From NCBI GenBank assembly GCA_905221605.1, contig CAJNDS010002163.1, positions 18,501 to 82,500 on the forward strand: a stretch of DNA of 64,000 nt. The letters run 5' to 3'. Shown in pieces: positions 1 to 9,639 of this stretch (position 1 is the first letter of the stretch; every line of letters begins with the position of its first letter). Under the pieces are notes generated by a model, which was given only the letters and a program-made list of their open reading frames with translations, was not told the origin of the DNA and searched no databases. The stretch is from Symbiodinium natans. Its lineage: Eukaryota > Sar > Dinophyceae > Suessiales > Symbiodiniaceae. The translations under genes were made by a program, and so were the position numbers.

Positions 1-49
1 AGAGCCGTCCCCGCATAGAGCAGCAAACGCATGCGCCGAAGACTGTATC
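1..49 (-). CDS. RCC1-like gene exon 12, cut by window edge
   Basis: Starts CAAG^GATACAG and reads IQSSAHAFAALCGDGS, another repeat core, continuing off the left edge. Confidence 0.8.
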
Positions 50-962
50 CTTGGTAGCCCAGTAGGCATATCATAATAAGGGTAGTTAAGTACCCCTTCT
101 GGGTTTGGTTACTTTATAACAGAACCTTGAACCAAAAGAAGGGAAAAGGGTACCGCCGGGCTACCAGGTATCTGCTGCACGTTCTTCAGTCGGTCCTGGG
201 TCATGCTGCCCCCCCCGAAGGTCGTGCCCCAAGCTGTCGCTGAACCGTCAGCACACATCGCAGCAAACGCGCCGGTGCTGGCCTCCACGCGACATACAAG
301 ACTTCATGCATAGAGTACATAGTGTATTGCAGATACTGGTAGGTAAGCGTTCACGATGGTACATAACAGTACATAACAGTGTGCAATAGTTTTTAAGTTA
401 AGTCTATCGCAGAATCGATGAGTATATACTAGACTAGTATTAAGCAGTATTTAACAGCAGTCAATATTTAGTGGTCTTGCAAAGTAATTCAACAGTGTTT
501 GGTAGTACTTAATGGTATTTACCCGTACTTAATCACATGTAATAGCAAGTATGCGTGCCAGTAAGTTATGGTGTCTAATCGTAGGTTGTATATATTATAT
601 ACTGTTTTCTTGTAATATAATGTGATATAATATTGATATAATATAATATTATAAAATAAAATAAATATAATATGTATATGTAATATTATATTATATAACA
701 TAGAAAGAACAGTATAACATAAACTTGCTACAATGTAAAGCAAAATTATGGAATGGAATCGAATAGAACAGAATCGAATAGATACACATATACCTACCTA
801 CATGCACATATCACAGTTGGAACGAGAATCCATAAAAACACGAGCATAAAAATATGTTCGAAAATATGGGACTGAAAAGAGGGAAAGATGTACCTACATG
901 CATATACATACATACATACATACATACATACATAAAAATATGTGTATATATATATATATTAC

Positions 963-996
<34 letters not shown>

Positions 997-3900
997 GACA
1001 TATGCTTCTGCATATATATATATATCTATATATACACAATACATATACACGTATACACATACGCACCTACATACATCTACGCATTCATACCTACACCCAT
1101 TCATACCTACATCCATTCATTCTTTCATTTCATTTCATTTTCATTTCATTTTCATTTCATTTTCATTTCATTTTCATTTCATTTTCATTTCATTTTCATT
1201 TTAATTTTCATTTTCATTTCATTCATTCATTTCATGTCATTCGTTTCTTTCATTGCTTTCATTCTTTCATCCTCTCATGATTTCATTTCATTTCATTTTC
1301 ATTGTCAATTGTCATTGTCATTGTCATTTTCATTTTTCACTTCACTTCACTTCGTTTCACTTCATTTCATTTCATTTCCTTTCTTTTCTTTCCATTTTCA
1401 TTTCATTTCACTCATGTCACGTATATATACATATATATATACATATATATATGTGTATCTATACATATATATATAATATATGTATATATATATATATGTG
1501 TATGTAGACACATACACATGTATGATTTGCCTGGATGTGCTGGACATTGCGCTGCCGCAGCTCCATTGAAGCTAGGACCTTTCTTCTTCCACCGAACTCC
1601 TCGGCTCGAATCAAGGTTCAGGGGTTTAGGGATTTCGAGGCTTAGGGCTTTAGTGGCTTAGGGGTTTCGGAGTTTAGGCGTAGGGGTTTTCGGACGTTTA
1701 CCCTAAGGGCCCAAGACCCAATTATTTCAGGATTTGTGGTCTTGGGTCCTTAGGGTTAGGCTTTCTAGGGCTGTCAGGATTCGAGGAAAAAGGCTTTAGG
1801 GCTTTTGGGTTGGCGTTTAGGGATTTGTGGCTTCTTCGGAGTTTGTTCTTGCCTAGCGTTTAGCGTTGCAGGAAGAGGGGGCAATTTTGGAAGCCCAAGA
1901 ATCGAAACCACCCCAGGCGACCGCTGATCCGTCAGTGAGGATGGCAACAAATACCTGCATGGGTTGCTGTTGCAGAACTTCTGTGAAGTTAGCATAGTAC
2001 GGTATGGACGTACATGTTGTAGAGTCTTTTTGACTTTGGTATGGTGAGTTGCAGTAAATTCAATAACAGCAACCCAGATACACAGTCACTGGCTTGGATC
2101 TGCTGCACATGTCGCAGCTGCTCCTGCACCGCTGCGCTATTTCCACCATAATCGGCAGAACCCCATGTCACCACACGACCGTTTCCAAGAATTGCCGCAA
2201 ACGCCCTGTCCGTAGATTGGATGTCCACGACGTCCTGTAGCTGCTCTTGAACGGCACTGTTGTCGCCACCGTGGTCACTACCTTGAAAACCAAATGAACC
2301 CGAAAATTGGGGTCATATACCCTATACTACTATAATTCCTATTCAGGTGTATGAACCATAAACCCTTTTAGGGTTCAGTTAGTCCCCAAGGTACTGCCCC
2401 AGGCCACTGCAGAGCCATTGCCAAGAATTGCAGCAAACGCCGCACCAGATGCCTTTATCGACACCACATCCAGTAGTTGATGCTGAACAGCCCCACTGTC
2501 ACCACCCGAAAAGGAGTCGCCCCAGGTGACCACGTGGCCGTTGCGGAGAAGGGCAGCAAATGCACCCATGGAATTTTGGATCCTAGACCCAGGAGTAAGA
2601 AGGGTACCCTTGTTGGTTTTAAGGGGATTATAAGGGAACCCAAACCCTAAAAAAAAGAAAATAAGCGCCTACTCCGGGCTAAACCCTAAACCCTAAACCC
2701 CAAACCCCAAACCCTAAACCCCAAACCCTAAACCATAAACCCAAAACCCTAAACCTTACTCCGAAAACCCTAAACCCTAAACCCCAAACCCTAAACCCTA
2801 AACCCTAAACCCTAAACCCTAAACCCTAAACCCTAAACCTTACTCCGGGTCCTAGGATCTGCTGCACTTCATGAAGCTGCTCCTGGACAGCCGAGCTGTC
2901 ACCACCACAGTCGCCCTTGCCCCAGGTCACAACCGAGCCATTCCTTGCTTAGGGTTTAGGGTTTAGGGTTTAGGGTTTAGGGTTTAGGGTTTAGGGTTTA
3001 GGGTTTAGGGTTTAGGGTTTAGGGTTCAGGGTTCAGGGTTTAGGGTTTAGGGTTTAGGGTTTAGGGTTTTATGGTTTAGGGTTTAGGGTTTAGGGTTTAG
3101 GCTTTAGGCTTTAGGCTTTAGGCTTTAGGGCCCCTGTCTTTGAAATTGCTTTACAACAGAACCCGGAACCAAAAAGCGGGTAGTGAAGGGGGCACCTCTG
3201 GGCTACCCGGCTTCTCAAGGATGGCTGCAAAAGCGTGAGTCGCAGCACAGATCTGCCCCACGTTCTGCAGCTGCCCCTGCACAGCGCTGCTGTCACCTCC
3301 TGACGCCGGTCTTCCCCAAGTGACCACAGAGCCATCACCCAACCTTGGCTGACTTCTGAGCCCCTCCTAAGGACCGTTTGGGGATTAGGGTTTAGGTTGG
3401 GATGTTCCCCCTTGTACGAACAGTCCTTACCAGGGATTTTCGTACCCCCTACTATAATCCCTATTAAGGACCGTTAGTAAAAGGGGGAGCATCCCAAGGT
3501 TTAGGGTCCAGTCGCGCAAACCATGGGTTTAGGGAAGCAATGCGCCAGCCGAGTCCTCTTTGCTCCCAGACAATGGTGCAGCATTCAGGGTTCTACGGGG
3601 CCGAAAAATGTAATCACCATGCCGATGTTGTTCCCTTTCAAACCTGACAAAAATCTGATGTTAGCAACTTTTGGGGTACCTTGCTGTAGTTTCTACAAAA
3701 GCCCAAGATGTCAAAGTCCTAAGAGCCAGCCAGAAGAACGCCAGGCAACAGGGCAGCGAATGCACTGCCGGTTGCGGCGATTTGGATTTCCCTCACGTGC
3801 AGGTGCAGCACATCGCCCTCCTGCACTCTAACGTCTGCCAGGGTCGCATCTCCATTCCTTGGGGACGAAAGGAACCCTACAAAGGGGTTTAGGGTTCAGT

Positions 3901-5103
3901 TGTTACCTTGATAGGATGAGAGTAGTCTAGGGTATATGACCCAGAAAATAGGGTTCACATACCTAAGTAGGAATTAGACTAGTACAGGGCTTATGGTTCA
4001 TATACCTGAATAGGAATTATACCCTACACCCTAAACCCTAAACCCTAAACCCTAAACCCTAAACCCTAAACCCTAAACCCTAAACCCTAAACCCCTAGTA
4101 TAGAGTATATTATGATCCAATCTTAGGGCTCATTTGGTCCCCCAGGTTCAGAGCCACCCCTGAGGAGGTCACCAGCTGACCACACCCTGCTCCTTACTGT
4201 TGCTTTTTACCCGGGAATACTGCTTTTCCAAAAAAAAAACAAGGGTTTAGGGTTTAGGGTTTAGGGTTTAGGGTTTAGGGTTTAGGGTTTAGGGTTTAGG
4301 GTTTAGGGTTTAAAGGTGAACGTTCATCATTCCTTCCATCTACTTCCCTACTAACACGTGCCTGCGGGGCTCCCAACGCGTTCTCGGCTCGTAGCTTGAG
4401 TGCTTTGACTTGGGAGCCCAGCTCCGCCTCCCAGGAGTGCAATTATAAGGTTTGGGGTTTAGGGTTTAGGGTTTGGGGTTTAGGGTTTAGGGTTTGGGGG
4501 TTTAGGGTTTAAACCCTAAACCCGAAATTGCTAAACCCTTCGACTCCATAAGTCCTAAACGCCGCCCGAAACGCCAAAGCCCCACACCCTAAACGCCCTA
4601 GACGTCCCAGACGCCCTAGACGCCCTAGACGTCGTACACCCTACACCCTACACCCTACACCCTACACCCTACACCCTACACCCTAAACCCCTAAACCCCT
4701 AAACCCCTAAACCCCTAAACCCCTAAACCCCTAAACCCCTAAACCCCTAAACCCCTAAACCCCTAAACACCTAAACCCCTAAACCCCTAAACCCCTAAAC
4801 CCCTAAACCCCTAAACCCCTAAACCCCTAAACCCCTAAACCCCTAAACCCCTAAACCCCTAAACCCCTAAACCCCTAAACCCCTAAACCCCTAAACCCCT
4901 AAACCCCTAAACCCCTAACCCCCTAACCCCCTAAACCCCTAAACCCCTAAACCCCTAAACCCCTAAACCCCTAAACCCCTAAACCCCTAAACCCCTAAAC
5001 CCCTAAACCCCTAAACCCCTAAACCCCTAAACCCTAAACCCCGTCTGGCCTCCAGGGTGATGCTCCGACCACTCAGCAGCGCGACTTGCACGGAAATCGC
5101 CAT
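1..5103 (-). CDS. RCC1-like repeat protein with N-terminal ubiquitin-like domain, multi-exon, 3' end off window
   Basis: Role inferred from family: RCC1-type beta-propeller repeats are protein- or chromatin-binding platforms; no specific partner can be named. The start codon is at 5103-5101 (MAISVQVALLSGRSITLE). Exons 1-4 build a ubiquitin-like domain ending in a 'GDVLHLHV' strand; exons 4-12 carry repeats of the form VVTWG..GG.S.AVQ.QL..VQ.I..S..AFAAIL.NG, with the TWG and FAAIL cores visible in almost every unit. The frame can be carried through nine junctions with donors GC (3), GA (4) and GT (2) and acceptor AG. The domain order matches RCC1-like proteins common in Symbiodinium. The gene continues past position 1. 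Introns hold TTTAGGG-type arrays, a microsatellite field (300-1530) and palindromic elements. The exon 2 to exon 3 to exon 4 junctions are not resolved. Alternative: a degenerate family copy, though no internal stop was needed in the model. Confidence 0.85.
50..172 (-). repeat. Intron-sized element with terminal inverted repeats
   Basis: This 123-bp intron of the RCC1-like gene has inverted ends (CTTGGTAGCCC on the left, GGGCTACCAGG on the right). Related sequence occurs at about 3160-3215, 6055-6075 and 34150-34175. It looks like an introner-type unit. Confidence 0.55.
173..282 (-). CDS. RCC1-like gene exon 11
   Basis: Starts GGAG^GCCAGC and reads ASTGAFAAMCADGSATAWG, then GGGSMTQDRLKNVQQ. 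Donor GA (CAGCA^GATACC). Confidence 0.82.
300..1530. repeat. AT-rich intron with microsatellites
   Basis: No coding signal. 300-780 is AT-rich low complexity. 900-1000 holds CATA, TA and GATA tracts. 1115-1240 is a TTCATTTTCA-type array. 1260-1410 is degenerate TTCATT sequence. 1420-1515 is TA/CATATA sequence. In the gene model all of it is intron 10 of the RCC1-like gene. Confidence 0.8.
1531..1604 (-). CDS. RCC1-like gene exon 10
   Basis: Starts TCGAG^CCGAGGAG; completes WG then AEEFGGRRKVLASMELRQRN and VQHIQ. Donor GC (CCAG^GCAAAT). A divergent unit, but the GG and VQ.I landmarks are kept. Confidence 0.75.
1912..1954 (-). CDS. RCC1-like gene exon 9
   Basis: 43 nt starting GCAG^GTATTTG, reading VFVAILTDGSAVAWG. 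Donor GT (TGGG^GTGGTTTC). Confidence 0.8.
2088..2281 (-). CDS. RCC1-like gene exon 8
   Basis: Starts TCAAG^GTAGTGACC. Contains DHGGDNSAVQEQLQDVVDIQ and FAAILGNGRVVTWGSADYGG, ending VQQIQAS. Donor GA (CCAGT^GACTGT). Confidence 0.88.
2283..2397. repeat. Palindromic intron element, ACCTTG family
   Basis: The intron between RCC1 exons 8 and 7. Its ends are inverted copies around TACCTTG and TGAACCC. The centre contains TATACCCTATACTACTATAA. Related half-copies lie at about 3905-4030, 7770-7830 and 46265-46345. Confidence 0.6.
2398..2582 (-). CDS. RCC1-like gene exon 7
   Basis: Starts CTAG^GATCCAAAATTCC and carries MGAFAALLRNGHVVTWGDSF followed by a second FAAILGNG core. Donor GC (TGGG^GCAGTACC). 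The first five exon bases, GATCC, also begin the preceding intron, a direct duplication across the intron. Confidence 0.88.
2583..2855. repeat. Intron bounded by GATCCTAG inverted repeats and filled with telomere-type array
   Basis: On the plus strand it opens with GATCCTAGACCCAGGAGTAA and closes with TTACTCCGGGTCCTAGGATC, a terminal inverted repeat of about 20 bp. Inside are an AAGGGTACCCTTGTTGG motif and a CCCTAAA array (2690-2840). The same motifs recur near 8600-8790, 16265-16355, 34150-34290, 44020-44260, 49380-49480, 58675-58760 and 63485-63630. Confidence 0.65.
2856..2943 (-). CDS. RCC1-like gene exon 6
   Basis: Starts CAAG^GAATGGCTC and reads NGSVVTWGKGDCGGDSSAVQ then EQLHEVQQ. The donor is GA (CAGCA^GATCCTAGG). 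The island is flanked by CCCTAAA and TTTAGGG arrays. Confidence 0.85.
2948..3125. repeat. TTTAGGG array
   Basis: About 25 units of TTTAGGG with TTCAGGG and TTTAGGC variants, immediately right of RCC1 exon 6. Confidence 0.95.
3215..3343 (-). CDS. RCC1-like gene exon 5
   Basis: Starts CAAG^GTTGGGTGATGGC and reads GDGSVVTWGRPASGGDSSAV, then QGQLQNVGQICAATHAFAAIL: one full repeat unit. The end was chosen at a GA donor (CTTGA^GAAGCC) so that exon 6 continues in frame. Confidence 0.85.
3397..3497. repeat. Palindromic element, GGGATGTTCCCCC family, copy 1
   Basis: 101 bp, almost entirely self-complementary: TTGGGATGTTCCCCCTT...AACAGTCCTTA at the left and TAAGGACCGTTAG...GGGGAGCATCCCAA at the right. 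Lies in the RCC1 exon 4 to 5 intron. Other copies are at 11973, 33587, 36020, 36159 and 55062. Confidence 0.75.
3750..3858 (-). CDS. RCC1-like gene exon 4 (end of ubiquitin-like domain, first RCC1 unit)
   Basis: Reads NGDATLADVRVQEGDVLHLH, then VREIQIAATGSAFAAL. It links the last ubiquitin-like strand directly to the first FAAL core. Donor GT (CCCT^GTTGCC). The 5' border is approximate. Confidence 0.8.
4023..4312. repeat. Opposed CCCTAAA and TTTAGGG arrays around an exon island
   Basis: CCCTAAA repeats at 4023-4095 and TTTAGGG repeats at 4234-4312 flank the exon 3 island in the orientation typical of this window. Confidence 0.9.
4160..4190 (-). CDS. RCC1-like gene exon 3, tentative microexon
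   Basis: About 30 nt reading VWSAGDLLR, which fits the family segment between the helix and the 'GDATL' strand. It sits in an island between CCCTAAA (left) and TTTAGGG (right) arrays. The splice phase with its neighbours is not resolved. Confidence 0.45.
4356..4427 (-). CDS. RCC1-like gene exon 2 (ubiquitin-like helix)
   Basis: Starts AG^GCGGAGCTG and reads AELGSQVKALKLRAENALG, the amphipathic helix that follows strand 2 of this ubiquitin-like domain. The 3' border is uncertain: either CGT^GTTAGT (GT donor) or CAG^GCACGT (GC donor). Unusually, the downstream array reads CCCTAAA in sense, contrary to the usual orientation here. Confidence 0.8.
4640..5042. repeat. Octamer variant array (AAACCCCT)n
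   Basis: About 45 near-perfect copies of an 8-bp unit, AAACCCCT, after a short ACACCCT run. One extra C per unit separates it from the 7-bp telomere type. Directly follows exon 1 in sense. Confidence 0.95.
5050..5103 (-). CDS. RCC1-like gene exon 1 (start codon, ubiquitin-like strand 1)
   Basis: 54 nt, 18 codons, MAISVQVALLSGRSITLE. ATG is preceded by a C-rich leader. The donor is GC (GAG^GCCAGA), directly followed in sense by GGGGTTTAGGG repeats. Joins in phase 0 to exon 2. Confidence 0.85.
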
Positions 5104-5128
5104 GAAGGCGGAGGGCGGGGGGGGATAG

Positions 5129-5450
5129 GGTTTAGGGTTTAGGGTTTAGGGTCTAGGGTTTAGGGTTTAGGGTTTAGGGTTTAGGGTTTAGGGTTTAGGG
5201 TTTAGGGTTTAGGGTTTGGGGTTTGGGGTTTGGGGTTTGGGGTTTGGGGTTTAGGGTTTAGGGTCTCGGGTTTAGGGTTCAGGGTTTAGGGACTCAGGCT
5301 TCAGGATTTGGGGGTGAGAGTTCGGGTTATGTTATGGGGCGTTAGGGTTTTGGGGGTTGATGTTTTTAGGGTTTAGGGTTTAGGTTTAGGGTTTAGGGTT
5401 TAGCGTTTAGGGTTTAGGGTTTAGGTTTAAGGTTTAGGTTTAAGGTTTAG
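5129..5450. repeat. TTTAGGG/TTTGGGG array upstream of the RCC1-like start
   Basis: Telomere-type repeats with a TTTGGGG block (5215-5248) and degenerate copies. No promoter motif is recognised. It lies 5' of the start codon of the RCC1-like gene. Confidence 0.9.
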
Positions 5451-5720
5451 GGGGTGCAGGCTTCGATGTAAGCTGGGTGACTTTGAACCTGAAGCTGAAC
5501 GGAGCTTCTGTTTTTGGCTTGAGGTTTGCAGGTTTTCCGGGCCTAGAGTTTACCTAAACCCTAAACCCTACACCCCACACCCTAAACCCGAAAAACTAGA
5601 CCCCAAGGAGGTTCAGGGTGTAGGATTTAGGGTTTAGGGTTTGGGGTGCAGGGCTTAGGGTTTAGGCCTCGGGACTTCATGAGCCGCTCTACCACCCCTC
5701 AACCCTGAATGAACCCTGAA

Positions 5721-5774
5721 GCCGGCCCAGTGGCACTCCTGCTGGTCGTTCTTCGCAAGGAACCTCGGCAGCGA
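5721..5774 (-). CDS. Exon candidate, unknown protein
   Basis: Open minus frame SLPRFLAKNDQQECHWAG in a short GC-rich island. The plus strand is also open. No family recognised. Confidence 0.35.
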
Positions 5775-5779
5775 GGGGG

Positions 5780-6600
5780 TTTAGGGTTTAGGGTTACTTT
5801 AGGGTTCAGGGTTCAGGGTTCAGGGTTCAGGGTTCAGGGTTTAGGGTTTAGGGTTTAGGGCCCAACCCCCAACAGGCTCATTCTTGCGGGGGGGCCCTAA
5901 ACTCTAAGCCGTAAACCCGTAAATCCTCGAAACTTCCCTAAACCCAAAAACAAAAACCCCCAAAACCCCAAAACCCCCGTCAACCCCTAAACCCCCTAAA
6001 CCAACTAAACCCACTAAACCCCCAAAACCCCCAAAACCTCAAAAAGGGCAAACGGCCACCACTGGGCTACCAAGGAACTCCAACTTCTTCTCGAAGTCTT
6101 CAAGCACCTTTGCCTCAACTCTTCAGGGGCTCGGGGTATTCAGGGCCAGGGCTTTTTGTGCGCTTAGGTTTTCAAGGGTTTAGGGCAGAGGGTTTGGGGG
6201 GGTTTAGGGTTTAGGGGCTTAGTTTGGGTTTCAAGCCACTAGTTAAACCCTAAACCCTAAACACTAAACCCTAAACCCTAAATAAGGCACTTAACCCCCC
6301 AACCCCTAGACTGCAAATGCCAAGGTCAAGCATTTTGAGCTCCCTGATCAAAGACTCGGTTGAGGGTTTAGGGCCCAAACCCTAAACCTTAAACCCTAAA
6401 CCCTATCACGGATTTAAGGGTCTAGTTCAGGGCTTAAGGGCTTTGAGGGCGTTGAGGTTTTTAGGGGCTTTAGGGCTTTCGAGTTTGAAGGCTTCGCAGG
6501 GTTTAGGGTTTAGGGACGAGGGTTTAACCCTAAACCCTAAACTCCTAAACCCTAAACCCTAAACCCTAAACCCTAAACCCCAAACCCCAAACCCCAGACC
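5780..6600. repeat. Degenerate telomere-type repeats
   Basis: Alternating TTTAGGG and CCCTAAA runs with A/C-rich spacers (CCCCAAAA, CCCAACCCC). I see no gene. Confidence 0.7.
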
Positions 6601-6601
6601 C

Positions 6602-6676
6602 CAGGAAGGCGATCCAAGTTGCCATGTTGACGTTGTTCCGCTCGGCCTGGTGAATTCCCCGGACCCGGACCAGGCC
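6602..6676 (-). CDS. Exon candidate, unknown protein
   Basis: Open minus frame GLVRVRGIHQAERNNVNMAT then WIAFL, between CCCTAAA (left) and TTTAGGG (right). Protein-like composition; family not recognised. Confidence 0.45.
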
Positions 6677-6774
6677 CCCCACAGTAAGCTGAGAACCTTA
6701 GAGTTTAGGGTTTAGGATTTAGGGTTTAGGGTTTAGAAATTAGGGTTTAGGGTTTATCCCACGAGGCAACAAGG

Positions 6775-6806
6775 CTTTTTTTTTTTTTTTTTTTGGGGGG
6801 GGGGGG
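6775..6806. repeat. Poly-T/poly-G tract
   Basis: About 17 T followed by about 14 G. A similar T-then-G tract lies at 37043. Confidence 0.9.
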
Positions 6807-7132
6807 GGTTATTCTAGTATAAAGAAGACAGGGACCGTAAGGGAACACTTAGTAGTTATACAGACCCCTATTTTCGGGTTTTAGGGTTTATAGGCTCTAG
6901 AGTTCTTAAGGAGTTCAAGGCGGGTATGTAACCCAGATTTTCCTAATCAGCCCCTTAACCCCAAGCCGCCCGAACTTGAAACCCGTGAAAACCGAATCCT
7001 TCAAACAACTCGAAACCTAAATCCTTAAGCTCCCGAAAGGCCTGGACCCTAAACCCTAAACCCTAAACCCCTCAAACCCTAAACTCTTGAAACCCTAAAC
7101 CCCTCAAACCCTGAACCCTAAACCCCTAAAAC

Positions 7133-7162
7133 TTCCGCCTGCTTCATCATGTGGAACACCTT
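7133..7162 (-). CDS. Microexon candidate
   Basis: 30 nt reading KVFHMMKQAE between CCCTAAA and TTTAGGG arrays. Size and flanks match proven microexons of this window; function unknown. Confidence 0.35.
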
Positions 7163-7947
7163 GGTAGTTTAGGGTGTAGGGCTCAGGGTTTAGGGTTTAG
7201 GGTTTAGGGTTTAGGGTTTAGGGCAAGCCTTGGTAGTGAGTGGCCATCTTGCGATAAGGGTACCCTTTGGGGGGAGGGGTGATTGCTTTAGAAGGGACGC
7301 GTCAGCTTGCGGTTTAGGGTTTAGGGCTTTAGGGTTTAGGGTTTAAGGTTTGGGGTTTGGGGTTTGGGGTTTGGGGGTTTAGGGGTTTGGGGTTTAGGGG
7401 AACAAAGAATAAAGAGGCAAAAGGACACCACGGGCGGCCAAGACACGAACCACTCCCTGGACTCGTCTGGAATGCCCATGGCCTCAGTCGAGTCGATCCG
7501 CTTCACCTCGCGTGGACGTTTTTTGGTGACCAAATTACTACCCCCTCTATAAGGGCAAAGGGTTTAGGCTTCAGGGTTTAGGGTTTGGGGATTCTACCCC
7601 CCTCTATACTATGTTTTGTCGGTTCCGTCCAGAACAAAGGCGATCTAGGGAGAAGCAAGCCTGATTAAGGTTATTTAAGGGGGGAACCTAGGTGGGGGTA
7701 GTATAGCGGGGCCTAATAGGGAAACCCACGGAATGAGCCCTAAAAGGGTTTAGGCTTCTCAATTGGACCTTTAGTATTCTAGTAGTGTAGGGTATATGAC
7801 TCCAGATTCAGGACTCATTACCTTAAGCCCTAAGCCCTAAGCCCAAAGAGTTTCAACCACTTCACGCAAGGACCCTTTGTAGACCCCAACCCAAAACAGT
7901 AAACCCTAAACCCTAAACCCTAAACCCTAAACCCTAAACTCTGGTCC

Positions 7948-8025
7948 CTGACAGACGGCCTTCTTCGTGAGGTCCGAACCCACGGAAGCAGGCAGAGTGG
8001 GCTTTGTCTCCTTGCTTTCACGAAG
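7948..8025 (-). CDS. Exon candidate, unknown protein
   Basis: Open minus frame LRESKETKPTLPASVGSDLT then KKAVCQ, hydrophilic, between CCCTAAA and TTTAGGG arrays. Confidence 0.45.
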
Positions 8026-8335
8026 TTTGTGGTTTAGGGCTTGGTGCGTTTAGGGTTTAGGGTGTAGGATTTAGGGTTTAGGGTGCGTTTAGTGTTTAGG
8101 GCTTTTAGGGTTCAAGAGTTTAGGGCTGTTCTCGTTGTCTTTCGGGACTTTTTTGTATTGGCGGTTCTGGGCCTGTTTCGTAGGCTGAAATATTGGTCTT
8201 TATGACATACACTCTGAGGGTTTAGGGTTTACGATTAGGATTTGGGGTTTACTGTGCGTAGGTGTTCCACGTTTCGGTCGTGCAACGAGGAACCCTAAAC
8301 CCGAAACCCTTGTGAAACTTAGGCCTAGGGTTGAC

Positions 8336-8410
8336 AGACCCAACAGATTAAGGGGTATAAAGGATGACCCCTAAATAACCCCTAAGGTCCCTTGTAAGGG
8401 TCCCTCCTTT
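8336..8410. repeat. Dispersed element, CCTAAGGTCCCTT family
   Basis: GACCCCTAAATAACCCCTAA followed by GGTCCCTTGTAAGGGTCCCT. Related copies lie at 30295-30368, 49685-49737 and (inverted) 52165-52285. Confidence 0.6.
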
Positions 8411-8784
8411 AGCGCCTTGAAAAGATCTGAAAACCCAACACCCTAAACCCCACACCCTACAGCTTAAACCCTAAACCCTAACCCAAAAAACCAACACCTG
8501 GCTTACCAATGCGAACTTGGTGCGACATCGACTAGGCATACACACTACTGCAGGCCTGGCAGTTCTACTTGGGAAAGATGCGTAGCCTGGATGTAAGTGA
8601 GTGACTAAACCCAAGAGTAACTTAGGAAAAAAAAGGGTGCCCTTGTTGGCTTAAAGGGGTTTATACGGGAACCCAAGCCTGCTAGTAGCCCTAAACCCTA
8701 AACCCTAAACCCTAAACCCTAAACCCTAAACCCTAAACCCTAAACCCTAAACCCTGAACGGAAACAAGGGCCTGCCCTGGGTCC

Positions 8785-8850
8785 TAGGTGAAACAGCAGG
8801 CAAGTCTCATCATGGAACTTGATGAGGGCGGAGCGCATCTGCGAACGTGG
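8785..8850 (-). CDS. Exon candidate, unknown protein
   Basis: Open minus frame PRSQMRSALIKFHDETCLLF then HL, ending at CTAGGACCCAGG, the same element end that follows RCC1 exon 6. Family not recognised. Confidence 0.45.
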
Positions 8851-9575
8851 GAGGCGGGTATCGCAGCAAACCCCTAACCCTAAACCCTAAAGCCTAAACC
8901 CTCAACCCTAAACCCTAAACGCTGAGCCCTAGACCACCCTGAACCCTAGACCCTAAACCCGAAACCGTACATCCTAAACTCCCTAGACTCCCTAAACTCC
9001 CTGAACCCGAAACCTTAAACGACCGAGGGCTGTGGGTCTATGGCTGGGGAACATAGAGCCTTCGGTGCAGTGAGACGGTCAGTTCTCGAAGTACTGTCCC
9101 TTCGCGTCTCCCCTGTGCGGAATACATGAGAAGGAAAACGGGGTTTAGGGTTTAGGGTTTAGGGTTTAGGGTTTGGGGTTTAGGGTTTGGGGTTTAGGAA
9201 AACAGGGGACCCCTAAAATTGCCGGTCCACGGAATATGGAAACGAGCATCAGCACAATTGCCCAAACTGGAGAATTCATCAAGTGGGCCTAAACTCAGAA
9301 TCCTAAACCCTAAACCCATGCTGCGAGATTCACTGTCCCGAGAAGGTTGGGCTCGATTCACAAGATGGCTCCTCCTAGGCGACACACTCAAAGCCTGACT
9401 AAACCCCTAGAACCCGCAATAATTGGAAACCCGATAACCCTGAAACCCGAAATGCCCGAAAGGGCCTTAACAACCCCTAAAAACCCTAAAGCCCTAAAGC
9501 CCAAATAACCCTGAACACCCTCCCTGTAAACCCTACAATCCTAGACCCTAAACCCTAAACCCCAAATAAAATTCT

Positions 9576-9634
9576 GAAGTCCCAGCACCATAAGGAAGAG
9601 CCTCCTCCACTTCTTTGCTGTAGCCCTCCTGGGC
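9576..9634 (-). CDS. Exon candidate, unknown protein
   Basis: Open minus frame AQEGYSKEVEEALPYGAGT between CCCTAAA and TTTAGGG-type repeats. Confidence 0.45.
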
Positions 9635-9639
9635 TCCAG

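Noticed and set aside
1-2400. Chromatin-associated RCC1 nucleotide exchange factor
   Set aside because: The repeats match the RCC1-like TWG..FAAIL type fused to a ubiquitin-like domain, not the guanine nucleotide exchange factor itself.
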